NCBI RefSeq assembly: GCF_001676705.1
Contig: NZ_CP016170.1
Location: 496,001 to 560,000, forward strand
DNA length: 64,000 nucleotides
Direction: 5' to 3'
Origin: Bordetella bronchialis
Lineage (GTDB): Bacteria; Pseudomonadota; Gammaproteobacteria; Burkholderiales; Burkholderiaceae_B
Each line of letters starts with the position of its first letter. The stretch's first letter is position 1. Position numbers and translations under genes: made by a program. Positions 1 to 8,564 of the stretch are shown one piece after another. The notes below the pieces were generated by a model. The model ran no database searches and was not told the DNA's origin. It was given only the letters and a program-made list of their open reading frames with translations.

Positions 1-727
1 CGAAACCCTGTTCGTGGTCGACGCCATGCAGGGCCAGGACGCCGTCAATACCGCCCGCGCCTTTGCCGACGCGCTGCCGCTGACCGGTGTGGTGCTGACC
101 AAGCTGGACGGCGACGCCCGGGGCGGCGCGGCGCTGTCGGTCCGGCATGTGACCGGCAAGCCCTTGAAATTCGTCGGCGTCTCCGAAAAGCTGGATGGCC
201 TGGAGGCCTTCTACCCGGACCGCATGGCCCAGCGCGTCCTGGGCATGGGCGACATCGTCTCCCTGGTGGAACAAGCCCAGCGCAATATCGATATCGCGGA
301 AGCGCAAAAGCTGGCCACCAAGCTCAAGTCGGGGAACAAGTTCGACCTGAACGACTTTCGCGAGCAACTGGGCCAGGTCAAGAAAATGGGCGACATGAGC
401 GCCCTGCTGGAAAAGCTCCCCGCCCAGTTCCAGCAGGCGGCCGGCCAATTGCAAAGCGGCCAGGCCGACAAGCAACTGCGCCGCACCGAGGGCATCCTGA
501 ATTCCATGACGCCGGCCGAGCGCGCCAAGCCGGAGCTCATCAAGGCCTCGCGCAAGCGCCGTATCGCCACGGGCGCGGGCGTACCGGTACAGGAGGTCAA
601 CCGCCTGCTGTCCCAGTTCGAGCAGATGCAGGGCATGATGAAGCAGATGAAAAAAGGCGGCATGGCCAAGATGATGCGGGCCATGGGCGGCCTGAAAGGC
701 CTGGGACGGTTCGGCGGCATGCGCTGA
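1..727 (+). CDS. ffh: Signal recognition particle protein Ffh, 3' part
   Basis: This is the C-terminal part of the SRP GTPase that binds 4.5S RNA and signal peptides and delivers ribosomes to FtsY at the membrane. The reading frame is already open at base 2, so the N-terminal helical domain and most of the G domain lie outside the window. Visible are the end of the G domain with the G4/G5 region (DAMQGQDAV, TKLDGDARGG) and the complete M domain. The M domain ends in a methionine- and lysine-rich tail (MKQMKKGGMAKMMRAMGG) typical of Ffh. Identity is certain from these motifs; only the start is unknown. Confidence 0.97.
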   Translation, partial: ETLFVVDAMQGQDAVNTARAFADALPLTGVVLTKLDGDARGGAALSVRHVTGKPLKFVGVSEKLDGLEAFYPDRMAQRVLGMGDIVSLVEQAQRNIDIAEAQKLATKLKSGNKFDLNDFREQLGQVKKMGDMSALLEKLPAQFQQAAGQLQSGQADKQLRRTEGILNSMTPAERAKPELIKASRKRRIATGAGVPVQEVNRLLSQFEQMQGMMKQMKKGGMAKMMRAMGGLKGLGRFGGMR

Positions 728-741
728 GCCGGGCGCGCCGC

Positions 742-770
742 CAAAAAAACGGCCAGGTTTTAACCTGGCC
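742..770 (-). terminator. Rho-independent terminator, leftward
   Basis: On the minus strand a perfect 8-9 bp stem (GGCCAGGTT / AACCTGGCC) is followed directly by G and seven T residues. On the plus strand the T-run is missing, so the structure best ends a leftward transcript, not ffh. The nearest leftward gene is thiS, whose stop lies 175 bases upstream, so either a long 3' UTR or a short separate RNA ends here. Confidence 0.75.
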
Positions 771-944
771 GATGTGACCGGAGCGGGAGGGGAAAGATCC
801 GCGCCGGCAATCCCATCGAACACGCTGCGGAAGTTCAATGGCAGGGCTCATTATGCGTACGCCCTAGGCCGAATATCGTCAATGAGTTGTAACTGGTTGC
901 GTTTGGGGCAGGCCCCATGCGCGGCACCGTAACACTTGCCTGGC

Positions 945-1145
945 TCAACCGCCGCCGACGGCTACGACGATCTCCAGCTTGTCGTTTTGTTTCAATACCG
1001 TGCCGGCGTGCTGACTTTTGGGAACAATTTCGCCGTTCTTTTCCACGGCGACGCGCTTGCCGACGTAGCCCAGGGATTCCAATAAGCCAAGCACCGTGGT
1101 GTCGGGTGCGATCTGCCTGGCTTCTCCGTTCAGCTGGATATTCAT
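945..1145 (-). CDS. thiS: Sulfur carrier protein ThiS
   Basis: ThiS is the ubiquitin-like sulfur carrier for the thiazole moiety of thiamine; its C-terminal Gly-Gly is adenylated and thiocarboxylated. The 66-residue product starts MNIQLNGEAR and ends VVAVGGG, with the typical LLESLGYVGKRVAVEKNGEI core. A second ATG lies one codon upstream (1148); the inner ATG gives the usual family start. It is the last gene of a leftward group trmB-pip-thiS. Its usual partner thiG is not next to it, neither downstream (the next gene is ffh, on the other strand) nor upstream. Confidence 0.92.
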   Translation of the reverse strand: MNIQLNGEARQIAPDTTVLGLLESLGYVGKRVAVEKNGEIVPKSQHAGTVLKQNDKLEIVVAVGGG

Positions 1146-1165
1146 CATGGTGGTCAGGTGACGGC

Positions 1166-2116
<951 letters not shown>

Positions 2117-2893
2117 TCAGGCGACTCGCTTGAACATTAGGTCCCAGACGCCGTGGCCCAGGCGCAGGCCCCGGGTTTCGAACTTGGTCTGGGGCCGGAA
2201 ATCGGGCCGCGGGGCGTAGCCGTCCACGGTGTTGCGCAGCTGCGGTTCCGCGCCCAGGACTTCGAGCATTTGCTGGGCGTAATGTTCCCAGTCGGTGGCG
2301 CAATGTACGTAACCCCCGGGCTTGACGCGGCTGGCCAGCAGGGCGACGAAGGGCGGCTGGATCAGCCGGCGCTTGTGGTGGCGCTTCTTCGGCCAGGGGT
2401 CCGGAAAGTAGATATGCACGCCATCCAGGGAATCCGGGGCGATCATGTCGCGCAGGACTTCCACGGCGTCGTGCTGGATGATGCGCACGTTCCGCAGGCC
2501 GGACGCCTCGATGCGTTTGAGCATGGCGCCCACGCCGGCGTTGAACACCTCCACGCCGAGGAAGTTGTCGCCCGGCCGGTCCAGGGCGATGCGCTCGGTG
2601 GTCTCGCCCATCCCGAAGCCGATTTCCAGGATGGTGGGGGCCGGGCGGCCGAAGGCAGCCGCGGGGTCCAGGACGCGCTGGGTGTAGGGAATCGCCCACT
2701 GCGACAGCAGCCGTTCCAGGGCATCGCGCTGGCCTTGCGTAATGTGGCCGCGGCGGTGGACGAAGCTGCGGATGTGCGTGGCGCCAGGGCTGTCGGGCGC
2801 GTGCTCGGCGGGCGCCAGGGCAGCCCGGGTAGCGGTGGAAAGCGGCGACGGAGCGGGGGGCTCGTTATCGTCGGAGGCGGATGTCGTATTCAT
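2117..2893 (-). CDS. trmB: tRNA (guanine-N7-)-methyltransferase
   Basis: TrmB uses SAM to methylate guanosine 46 in the variable loop of many tRNAs. The 258-residue protein has a Pro/Ala-rich N-terminal tail of about 45 residues, then the SAM-binding motif [12 protein letters not shown] (about 88-99) and the family signature [13 protein letters not shown]. The N-terminal tail is longer than in E. coli but such tails are usual in beta-proteobacteria. It heads the leftward trmB-pip-thiS group; its first codon is 137 bases from tRNA-Gly, which is transcribed the other way. Confidence 0.95.
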   Translation of the reverse strand: MNTTSASDDNEPPAPSPLSTATRAALAPAEHAPDSPGATHIRSFVHRRGHITQGQRDALERLLSQWAIPYTQRVLDPAAAFGRPAPTILEIGFGMGETTERIALDRPGDNFLGVEVFNAGVGAMLKRIEASGLRNVRIIQHDAVEVLRDMIAPDSLDGVHIYFPDPWPKKRHHKRRLIQPPFVALLASRVKPGGYVHCATDWEHYAQQMLEVLGAEPQLRNTVDGYAPRPDFRPQTKFETRGLRLGHGVWDLMFKRVA

Positions 2894-2960
2894 AGCGCGC
2901 CATTGTAGTGGGGCCGACGGCCGACGCGGGCGGGCCAGGTGTGATGAGCGTAGCCACGTG

Positions 2961-2989
2961 GCTGGTTAGGGCGCAGGCCGCGCTATAAT
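2961..2989 (+). promoter_or_regulatory. Promoter of tRNA-Gly
   Basis: A perfect -10 hexamer TATAAT lies at 2984-2989, about 41 bases before the mature tRNA 5' end. The -35 at 17-base spacing (GCTGGT, 2961-2966) is poor. The location fits a stable-RNA promoter; the -35 assignment is uncertain. Confidence 0.6.
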
Positions 2990-3030
2990 CCCTTTCCCTG
3001 CCGCGAGCGCTTGCCGGCGGTACGGCCTTC

Positions 3031-3104
3031 GCGGGTGTAGTTCAATGGTAGAACGGCGGCTTCCCAAGCCTCAAGCGTGGGTTCGATTCCCATCACCCGC
3101 TCCA
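3031..3104 (+). tRNA. tRNA-Gly, anticodon CCC
   Basis: A 74-base cloverleaf with encoded CCA reads in order: acceptor GCGGGTG paired with CACCCGC, D arm GTTC/GAAC, anticodon loop TTCCCAA (anticodon CCC), T arm with TTCGATT, then discriminator and CCA. It closely follows the E. coli glyU pattern. The anticodon stem GCGGC/GCCTC has a C-T mismatch at its second pair, which is unusual. A short antisense frame with the string GIEPT...AWEAAVLPLNYTR is the well-known false translation of such tRNA genes. Confidence 0.95.
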
Positions 3105-3399
3105 TTTCTAGGACGGTCACTGCAGTCTCTTGAGTGATCAAGCCCTTGATCCTGAAGGGTTTCCTGTTATAGGCGCCCGTCGGTTCCTGGAAGATTCGCC
3201 GGCGGGTCCATCCGATCCGGTACATTTTTCCGGCCATCGTTGCGAGCAGCCATGGGACGCGACTCGAGCCCGTAGCGCCATGGCGCGCAGCAGCGAGTCA
3301 ATTTGCCCGAACGCATCCTGGTGGAATCGGAAGGACGCACGCATCCGCTTCCGATGTGTCGCCTCCATAGCGTCCCTTGCCTTGGCGCCGACGCGATCC
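3105..3399. other. Gene-free stretch after tRNA-Gly
   Basis: About 295 bases lie between the tRNA and the end of the MocR-type gene. No convincing coding sequence, integrase remnant, or repeat of the tRNA 3' end was recognised by eye. Open frames here have no family resemblance. Because tRNA-Gly genes are common integration sites and a redox/detox cluster with decayed parts follows, a lost insertion is possible but not shown. Confidence 0.4.
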
Positions 3400-4821
3400 C
3401 TATGCAGCGGACTGGCGATATCGCTCGACAATTCCGAACAGTCGGCGGCACGCTGTCGCGACATGCTGTTCCGGCGCGGTGGCCACCCCCAGCAGCAGGC
3501 CGGGCAAGGCCCAGGACGGCGTTCCGAACCAGGCGGTCAAAGGCGATGGCGCCATGCCTATCGTCATCGCTTCCCGGACGATCTGCGCGTCCGGGGCGCC
3601 TTCGGGCAACCGGAGGAGCACAGCCAGGCCTGCGTCCACCCACTCCGCGTTGTGCAGGCGCAGCTGCTCGCATAGCGCGTCATGCTGGGCCGAATACAGG
3701 CGCTTGAGCCGACGGACACGGCGGACGTAGTGGCCGTCACGCATGAACTGCGCCGTGGCAAGCTGCACGACGGGCGACGGCGCGGGGGCCAGCGTTGCCG
3801 CTACCTCCGCGAAAGCGTTGGCGAGTTCAGTCGGGGCCACCACAAAGCCCAGCCGCAACCCCGGGCTGATCGTCTTGCTGAAAGAACCTATGTGGATGAC
3901 GCGCTTGCCTTCGTCCAAGGACGCCAGGGCCGGTGCCGGCCTGCCCGCCAGTTGCAGTTCGCTCAGGTAGTCGTCTTCAATGACCCAGGCGTGGCGCGCC
4001 GCCGCCCATTCCAGGAGTTGAAGCCGTCGCCTCAAGGACAGGGTCGAGCCCAGTGGCGCCTGTTGGCCGGGCGTCACGACCACCAGCGCGGCATCCCCGG
4101 CATGCTCGATTCCATAGTCCACGTTGATGCCTTCGGCGTCCACCGGTACGGGAACCATATTCATCCGGGCGAGTTCCAGACCTTTCCGCGTGACCATGAA
4201 GCCGGGCTCTTCCATCCAGGCTTTCTTGCCGTCCAGGCCCAGCACCCGCAACGCGAGACCCAGGCCGGCGATGTATCCCGATGTGATGAACACCTGCTCC
4301 GGGTAGCACTGCACATTCCGGGCGATGGAGAGATATCCCGCGATCTCTTGGCGCAGCTCGTACTCGCCCCGGGGATCGGGATAGAGCAGGGACGATACGC
4401 CCGCCGTCTTCAATAGATTGGAAGATCGGGCGCGCGAGAAAAGCTTATCCGGCAGTCCTTCGAACGCCGGGATGCCGAGCTGGAAAATCGCCGGCCCGGC
4501 ATTCATCTCTTCATAAGCCCTCATGAAGGGCCCGGGCCGCGGTGCCTGCGGCCGAACCGCGGCCGCGCGCGGCCGCGGCGCCACGCGCGTGCCGCCCGCG
4601 CCAAAGGTCTCGATCATCTGCGCATCGGCCAGCCGTTCATATGCCGCTTGGACCGTGCCGCGAGCCACGCCCAGCTGTGCGGCCAGGTCTTGCCACGAAG
4701 GCAGCCGGGTGCCAGGCGACAGCCGGCCCGATTCGATGGCGCTTCGGATGCTCGCGCGGATCTGCTCCGAAAGAGACGACTTCGCGTTCCGGTCGAGCCG
4801 GATCTTCAGGCTGGAATTCAT
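3400..4821 (-). CDS. MocR-family regulator (GntR wHTH + aminotransferase fold)
   Basis: MocR regulators join an N-terminal GntR winged helix to a fold-type I aminotransferase domain that binds PLP and senses a ligand. Residues about 5-80 form the wHTH (SGRLSPGTRLPSWQDLAAQ, GVARGTVQAAYERLADA). The rest is an aminotransferase domain with GSFSKTISPGLRLG carrying the likely PLP lysine, Lys316. ATG at 4821 (MNSSLKIRLDR) matches the family start; a GTG five codons upstream is less likely. At 473 residues the length is normal. It faces a cupin gene over a promoter with several TTGGTAC elements, so it probably controls both itself and the rightward genes. The ligand is unknown. Confidence 0.88.
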   Translation of the reverse strand: MNSSLKIRLDRNAKSSLSEQIRASIRSAIESGRLSPGTRLPSWQDLAAQLGVARGTVQAAYERLADAQMIETFGAGGTRVAPRPRAAAVRPQAPRPGPFMRAYEEMNAGPAIFQLGIPAFEGLPDKLFSRARSSNLLKTAGVSSLLYPDPRGEYELRQEIAGYLSIARNVQCYPEQVFITSGYIAGLGLALRVLGLDGKKAWMEEPGFMVTRKGLELARMNMVPVPVDAEGINVDYGIEHAGDAALVVVTPGQQAPLGSTLSLRRRLQLLEWAAARHAWVIEDDYLSELQLAGRPAPALASLDEGKRVIHIGSFSKTISPGLRLGFVVAPTELANAFAEVAATLAPAPSPVVQLATAQFMRDGHYVRRVRRLKRLYSAQHDALCEQLRLHNAEWVDAGLAVLLRLPEGAPDAQIVREAMTIGMAPSPLTAWFGTPSWALPGLLLGVATAPEQHVATACRRLFGIVERYRQSAA

Positions 4822-4825
4822 GGCG

Positions 4826-4881
4826 TTGGTACACACGAAAATTCAGGTTCTTGGTACTTCTGTTCGTACCATCGATGGTAC
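4826..4881. promoter_or_regulatory. Operator array between MocR and cupin genes
   Basis: Direct copies TTGGTAC (4826-4832), TTGGTAC (4851-4857) and ATGGTAC (4875-4881) are spaced 25 and 24 bases apart. The last one is part of the perfect 16-base palindrome GTACCATCGATGGTAC (4866-4881). Direct repeats combined with an inverted copy are the known layout of MocR/PdxR-type operators. The spacing of about 2.4 helical turns would place the three copies on similar faces of the DNA. The site overlaps the regulator start, which suggests autoregulation (inference). Confidence 0.65.
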
Positions 4882-4917
4882 AGAATTCGGCGGTCAATTC
4901 GGAATTAAAGGTCGACC

Positions 4918-5334
4918 ATGATGTCTCGTCGAACGATGGCCGCATTCTGCGCGACGGCTGCGATCCTGGCCAGCGCGATCGCAGCGGCGCGTGGCCCTGG
5001 CGAAATCGTGGCGCCGAAATTCGAGCAAGCGCTTCCCGATATTCCGGGCAAATCCCTCATCGCGGTAGAGGTCGAGTACCCCCCGGGCGCCGCCTCGCCA
5101 CCGCATGTACACGCGAAGTCGGCATTCATCTATGCGTACGTGATATCGGGCGCGATCGAATCGAAGGTCAACGATGGCGAGGTGCGTGTGTACCGTGCGG
5201 GCGAGAGCTGGTCGGAGCCACCCGGCGCCAGCCATCCCGTAAGCAGGAACGCGAGCAAAACCCGGCCTGCGAAGCTGTTGGCGATATTTGTCCTTGATTC
5301 CAACGACAAAGAACTGACGACGCCTGTCAGGTAA
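4918..5334 (+). CDS. Exported cupin-domain protein
   Basis: A 138-residue protein starts with a probable signal peptide (residues 1-24, basic start then AAILASAIAAA). One cupin barrel follows. Metal-type residues are His63 and His65 in PPHVHAKS and His106 in PPGASHPVS; the usual GxxxxE motif region is present but divergent. Two ATG codons are adjacent (4918 and 4921) behind AAAGG. It is the first gene rightward of the MocR operator and is followed by the nitroreductase. Enzymatic or sensing role is unknown; small exported cupins of this type often sit beside redox genes. Confidence 0.75.
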   Translation: MMSRRTMAAFCATAAILASAIAAARGPGEIVAPKFEQALPDIPGKSLIAVEVEYPPGAASPPHVHAKSAFIYAYVISGAIESKVNDGEVRVYRAGESWSEPPGASHPVSRNASKTRPAKLLAIFVLDSNDKELTTPVR

Positions 5335-5378
5335 CTGCCCTACCGCTGTTCCACCTACCTTTGCCCATAGGAATAACC

Positions 5379-6014
5379 ATGACAATCGGAACCACCAAAA
5401 GCAATGCCGTCATCGAGTGCATCCTGAGCCGCAGCGCCTCCAAGTACTACGACCCCGCGGCGACATTGAGCGACGAACAAATCCATGAACTCGTGCGCAT
5501 CGGTACCGCGGCACCTACCTCGTTCCATCTGCAGAACTGGCGCTTCATCGCGGTGCGCACCCGCGAATCGAAGGCAAGGCTGTTCCCGATCGCCTGGAAC
5601 CAGCCCGCGGTCGTCGACGCGGCCGTGACCTTCATTGTCTGCGGCCAACTGGTCGATACCAGTGTCATACCGGAACGCCTGGCGCCATTGGTCGAAGCGG
5701 GCGTCATGCCGGCGGCAATGGTGCCGGAATGGGAAATTCCCGCGCGCGATCTGTATATGGCCTATCCCCAGCGCAGGCGCGACGAGGCCATACGCACGGC
5801 GACGTTCGGCGCGGCGGCGATGATCTACGCGGCGCGTTCGTTCGGCCTGGGTTCGACGCCGATGATCGGCTTCGATGCCGATGCCGTACACCTGGAATTC
5901 GGGCTGGGGGAAGAAGAAGTTCCCGTCATGCTGTTGGCCGTAGGGGCGGAACGTCCAGGCAACTGGGCACAGAAGCCGCGCCGTCCCGTAGCCGACGTGC
6001 TGGACTTGATTTGA
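5379..6014 (+). CDS. Nitroreductase-family oxidoreductase
   Basis: The 211-residue protein belongs to the FMN-dependent nitroreductase fold, which reduces nitro compounds, quinones or flavins with NAD(P)H. Seen are the N-terminal FMN phosphate segment SRSASKYYD, the GTAAPTSFHLQNWRFI stretch, and the C-terminal GLGSTPMIGF...VMLLAVG region. ATG at 5379 has AGGAA six bases upstream; a TTG at 5361 in the same frame is not needed. It lies 44 bases after the cupin gene and is probably co-transcribed and under MocR control. Confidence 0.85.
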   Translation: MTIGTTKSNAVIECILSRSASKYYDPAATLSDEQIHELVRIGTAAPTSFHLQNWRFIAVRTRESKARLFPIAWNQPAVVDAAVTFIVCGQLVDTSVIPERLAPLVEAGVMPAAMVPEWEIPARDLYMAYPQRRRDEAIRTATFGAAAMIYAARSFGLGSTPMIGFDADAVHLEFGLGEEEVPVMLLAVGAERPGNWAQKPRRPVADVLDLI

Positions 6015-6021
6015 TCCCTGG

Positions 6022-6243
6022 TGAAGCCGGCGATCCAAGCGGTACGGTTGTCCGAACAGCTCATCGGATTTCCTCACACCGTATCTTTCCGCCGCGCTCG
6101 GCTGCATCGGCCTGCATACCGTCCATTACCTGCCGCTGCAAGCCACCGCTTTCCTGGACCCGGTTCGCGCGGCCGATGCTTGCCGAGCCCTGATGTCGAC
6201 CATCGAACCGACGATGGCCAGCCTGGTGCAGGACCTTGTGTAG
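6022..6243 (+). pseudogene. 3' remnant of a flavodoxin-fold NAD(P)H oxidoreductase (azoreductase-like)
   Basis: A frame without any start codon upstream reads SDFLTPYLSAALGCIGL, then HTVHYLPLQATAFLD, and stops at TAG 6241-6243. This matches the C-terminal part of AzoR-like FMN-dependent NADH reductases (a TPYL...LGFIG motif then a short helix). The stop at 6019-6021 and lack of a start show that the 5' part was lost. It fits between nitroreductase and AhpD-like genes, so the cluster once probably had a third flavoenzyme. The assignment rests on a short stretch. Confidence 0.5.
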
Positions 6244-6277
6244 TGATTCACCGAACCGCTCATTTACGGAGATAGAA

Positions 6278-6823
6278 ATGGCACGAACCGCAGCGCTGAA
6301 GCCGGAACAGGTCCCGGCCGACTCCAAACCGACCCTGGACGGGTTTACCCGGAACATCGGTTTTACCCCCAATATGATGGCCACCTTCGCACAGAGCCCC
6401 ATTGCGTTCAATGCGTGGGCCGCGCTGCTGGGCTCCCTGAGCAAAGCGCTCGACGTGAAGACTCGCGACAGTATCGGTCTTGCCGTCTCCGAAGTGAACG
6501 GCTGCAACTATTGCCTGACCGTCCACAGCTTTACGGCCGCGCATATGGCCAAGATGCCCGCCGAGGACATCATTCTCGCGCGCAAGGGCCACGCGACGGA
6601 CCCGAAGCGTGACGCCGCCCTTCAGTTCGCGCGCAAAGTCATCGAGGCGCGCGGACAGGTCGGCGATGCCGACCTGCAAGCTGTGCGCGACGCCGGCTAC
6701 ACGGACGCGAACATCATGGAGATCGTTGCCTTGGTCGCCATGTATTCCCTGACGAACTTCTTCAACAACGTGTTCGATCCGGAGAAGGATTTCCCTGCCG
6801 TTGCGCCGGCGGGATCGATCTGA
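6278..6823 (+). CDS. Carboxymuconolactone decarboxylase/AhpD-like peroxidase-related protein
   Basis: The 181-residue all-helical protein carries the AhpD-type active site NGCNYCLTVH with Cys76, Cys79 and His83. Such proteins reduce peroxides or regenerate peroxidases via the cysteine pair. The C-terminal YTDANIMEIVALVAMYSLTNFFNN helix is typical of the peroxidase-related subgroup. ATG 6278 follows ACGGAGAT. It lies 34 bases after the azoreductase remnant and in the same direction as the nitroreductase; a role in oxidative or electrophile stress is inferred. Confidence 0.88.
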   Translation: MARTAALKPEQVPADSKPTLDGFTRNIGFTPNMMATFAQSPIAFNAWAALLGSLSKALDVKTRDSIGLAVSEVNGCNYCLTVHSFTAAHMAKMPAEDIILARKGHATDPKRDAALQFARKVIEARGQVGDADLQAVRDAGYTDANIMEIVALVAMYSLTNFFNNVFDPEKDFPAVAPAGSI

Positions 6824-7065
6824 ACCCGGTATGGGCCAAGGCGACTGGCTGGGCCGTCTCCTGGCGCGGTGATCGAGGATTCCGAGACCGGCGCCGCCAG
6901 GCGCAGCGAAGGCTGCTTCTGATCTTTCCGGGCATGCTATTGAGCCAATGCGGTCTCGAATTTCGCGTCGCACAGCTCTAAAGTGGAAACCTTCGACCAT
7001 GACCGAGCGGAACGCTGTCCGGCCCGCGCGCGTGGCGCGGGGCCGACAAACCGAGGAGAACGAAA

Positions 7066-7761
7066 GTGGCAGTCAACCACCCCATTTTTTCGCGCTGGCC
7101 GGCGCGATATCCTGACCGGCTCCAGCTGTTTTCCCTGCCCACGCCCAACGGGGTGAAGGTCGGCATCATGCTGGAGGAAACCGGGCTGGCCTACGAGCCG
7201 CACCGGATCGACATTATGGCGAACGAGAACCATGATCCGGCCTTTCTTGCGATCAACCCCAATGGCAAGATCCCGGCGATCTACGACCCCGACGGGCCCG
7301 GCGGCCGGCCTCTGGCCTTGTTCGAGTCGGGTGCCATTCTGCTTTATCTCGCCGACAAGAGCGGCAAGTTCCTCTCGACGGATCCGCACACGCGGTACGA
7401 AACGATACAGTGGCTGATGTGGCAGATGGGTGGCGTCGGACCGATGTTCGGCCAGGTTGGGTTTTTCAATAAGTTCGCCGGCAAGGCGTACGAGGACAAG
7501 CGTCCGCGCGACCGCTATGTGGCCGAGTCGGCCCGGCTGCTCGGTGTCCTCGAGCAACGTCTCGCGGGCCGCGACTGGGTGATGGGCACCGATTACAGCA
7601 TCGCCGATATCTCGCTGCTGGGCTGGGTGCGCAACCTGATCGGCTTCTACGAGGCGCGCGAACTCGTCGGCTTCGACCGCTTCGTTCATGTGCAGGCATG
7701 GCTGGCGCGCGGGCTGGCGCGCCCGGGGGTGCAACGTGGGCTGGAAGTGACGGCAGCGTAG
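7066..7761 (+). CDS. Glutathione S-transferase (YghU/YfcG-like)
   Basis: The 231-residue protein has a thioredoxin-like N-terminal domain (QLFSLPTPNGVKVGIMLEE, about residues 20-38), the cis-proline segment INPNGKIPAIYD, the ALFESGAILLYLADK motif that binds the glutathione gamma-glutamyl group, and an all-helical C-terminal domain with DYSIADISLLGWV. The TPNG active-site loop is that of the YghU/YfcG (nu-class) group, which shows disulfide-bond reductase activity toward glutathione. GTG start follows GAGGAG. The 242 bases before it hold no recognisable gene. Confidence 0.9.
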   Translation: MAVNHPIFSRWPARYPDRLQLFSLPTPNGVKVGIMLEETGLAYEPHRIDIMANENHDPAFLAINPNGKIPAIYDPDGPGGRPLALFESGAILLYLADKSGKFLSTDPHTRYETIQWLMWQMGGVGPMFGQVGFFNKFAGKAYEDKRPRDRYVAESARLLGVLEQRLAGRDWVMGTDYSIADISLLGWVRNLIGFYEARELVGFDRFVHVQAWLARGLARPGVQRGLEVTAA

Positions 7762-7822
7762 AGCAAGGTTCGGACCGAACGCCGGCCATCATCGCGACCG
7801 CGGCCGCGGACCTGCGGCAGGG

Positions 7823-8320
7823 TCAGCCCCGCGATATCGGGGGGCGCTTCATGCCGACCAACTCGGTCACATCGAGCCGGTCGGCCGCGGACGATACCGC
7901 AAGGGTAAGCCACTTTCCATCAGGGTATGCGGGAGCTTTATCGTAAAGCTGGAGCAACTCCGGCCGCCAGAGATGCCGCCGCTCCTCGAATCGTTCCCGC
8001 TCCGCGCGGCCCAGGACGACCTGGACAGAAAGCAGCCTGTATCCGGGTAGCAAGGCGCAGAGCGCTCTTGTCTTCCTGTAGCGCAGGGCCCAGCCGCGTT
8101 TCTTGCCGCCATAGAGCCACTCCGGCTGGAAAACGCCGGGATAGGACAGGTCGATCCAGCTTCGCAGCCGCGCCCAATGCCCGAATGCCTTCGGACCGAG
8201 CCAGTCCCGGACAGCGCTTTCCGTCGGCGGCGCCGATCGGTCGTTGATCCTCTCGCCGATCCCGGGCGGATGGTCCGCGCCGTTGGCTTGCTGACTGCGA
8301 GGGCGATCTCGGAAGTTCAT
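7823..8320 (-). CDS. DUF3788 family protein
   Basis: The 165-residue protein carries the conserved core of DUF3788: WLGPKAFGHWARLRSWID, then WLYGGKKRGWALRYRK and the ALLPGYRLLSVQVVLG strand, then a C-terminal DVTELVGMKRPP end. The function of the family is not known. The first about 30 residues are poorly conserved, and an internal start is possible. It converges on the GST gene with 61 bases between. Its upstream region contains a copy of the MocR operator region, which suggests that it belongs to the same regulatory circuit (inference). Confidence 0.75.
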   Translation of the reverse strand: MNFRDRPRSQQANGADHPPGIGERINDRSAPPTESAVRDWLGPKAFGHWARLRSWIDLSYPGVFQPEWLYGGKKRGWALRYRKTRALCALLPGYRLLSVQVVLGRAERERFEERRHLWRPELLQLYDKAPAYPDGKWLTLAVSSAADRLDVTELVGMKRPPISRG

Positions 8321-8426
8321 GTCTTTGCCGCTTTCGCCGGATGCGGAGACGGTGTGCGCGATGAATCGATGCGTGTCCCGACGGGACGGCTCTATCTATC
8401 GTCCGCTGGATTCTGGGCGAGATCGT

Positions 8427-8520
8427 GCACGAATAGAAGGACCAAGATGTCCAATTCTCGTGTGTACCAACGAGATGCGCCCAGCGATCCCCGTCAAACT
8501 GCCTGCCGACGTCGCGGCGC
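8427..8520 (+). pseudogene. Decayed second copy of a MocR promoter and gene start
   Basis: Bases 8477 down to 8427 on the minus strand match 4819-4869 on the plus strand without a gap, 40 of 51 positions, including the TTGGTACACACGA block and the second TTGGT element. Reading rightward from ATG 8475, the frame gives MRPAIPVKLPAD, like the MocR start MNSSLKIRLDR, and both are preceded by the same VCTNE/MCTNA codons. Similarity ends near 8510 and the rest of the regulator is gone; the amidohydrolase gene ends at 8565. So a second MocR gene once faced the DUF3788 gene and was deleted. Confidence 0.6.
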
Positions 8521-8564
8521 GCTGCCGGCGCACGCGCGCGCTTCCCGCGCATGCCCGGCGTCAG

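Noticed and set aside
751..770. Rightward terminator for ffh
   Set aside because: The stem is there but the T-run lies only on the minus-strand side, so it would work for leftward transcripts.
2983..3237. Leftward frame with GIEPTLEAWEAAVLPLNYTR
   Set aside because: This is the common false translation of the antisense strand of tRNA-Gly; it is not a gene.
3130..3700. Rightward frames overlapping the MocR 3' end
   Set aside because: They have no family resemblance, no good ribosome site, and lie antisense to a well-supported gene.
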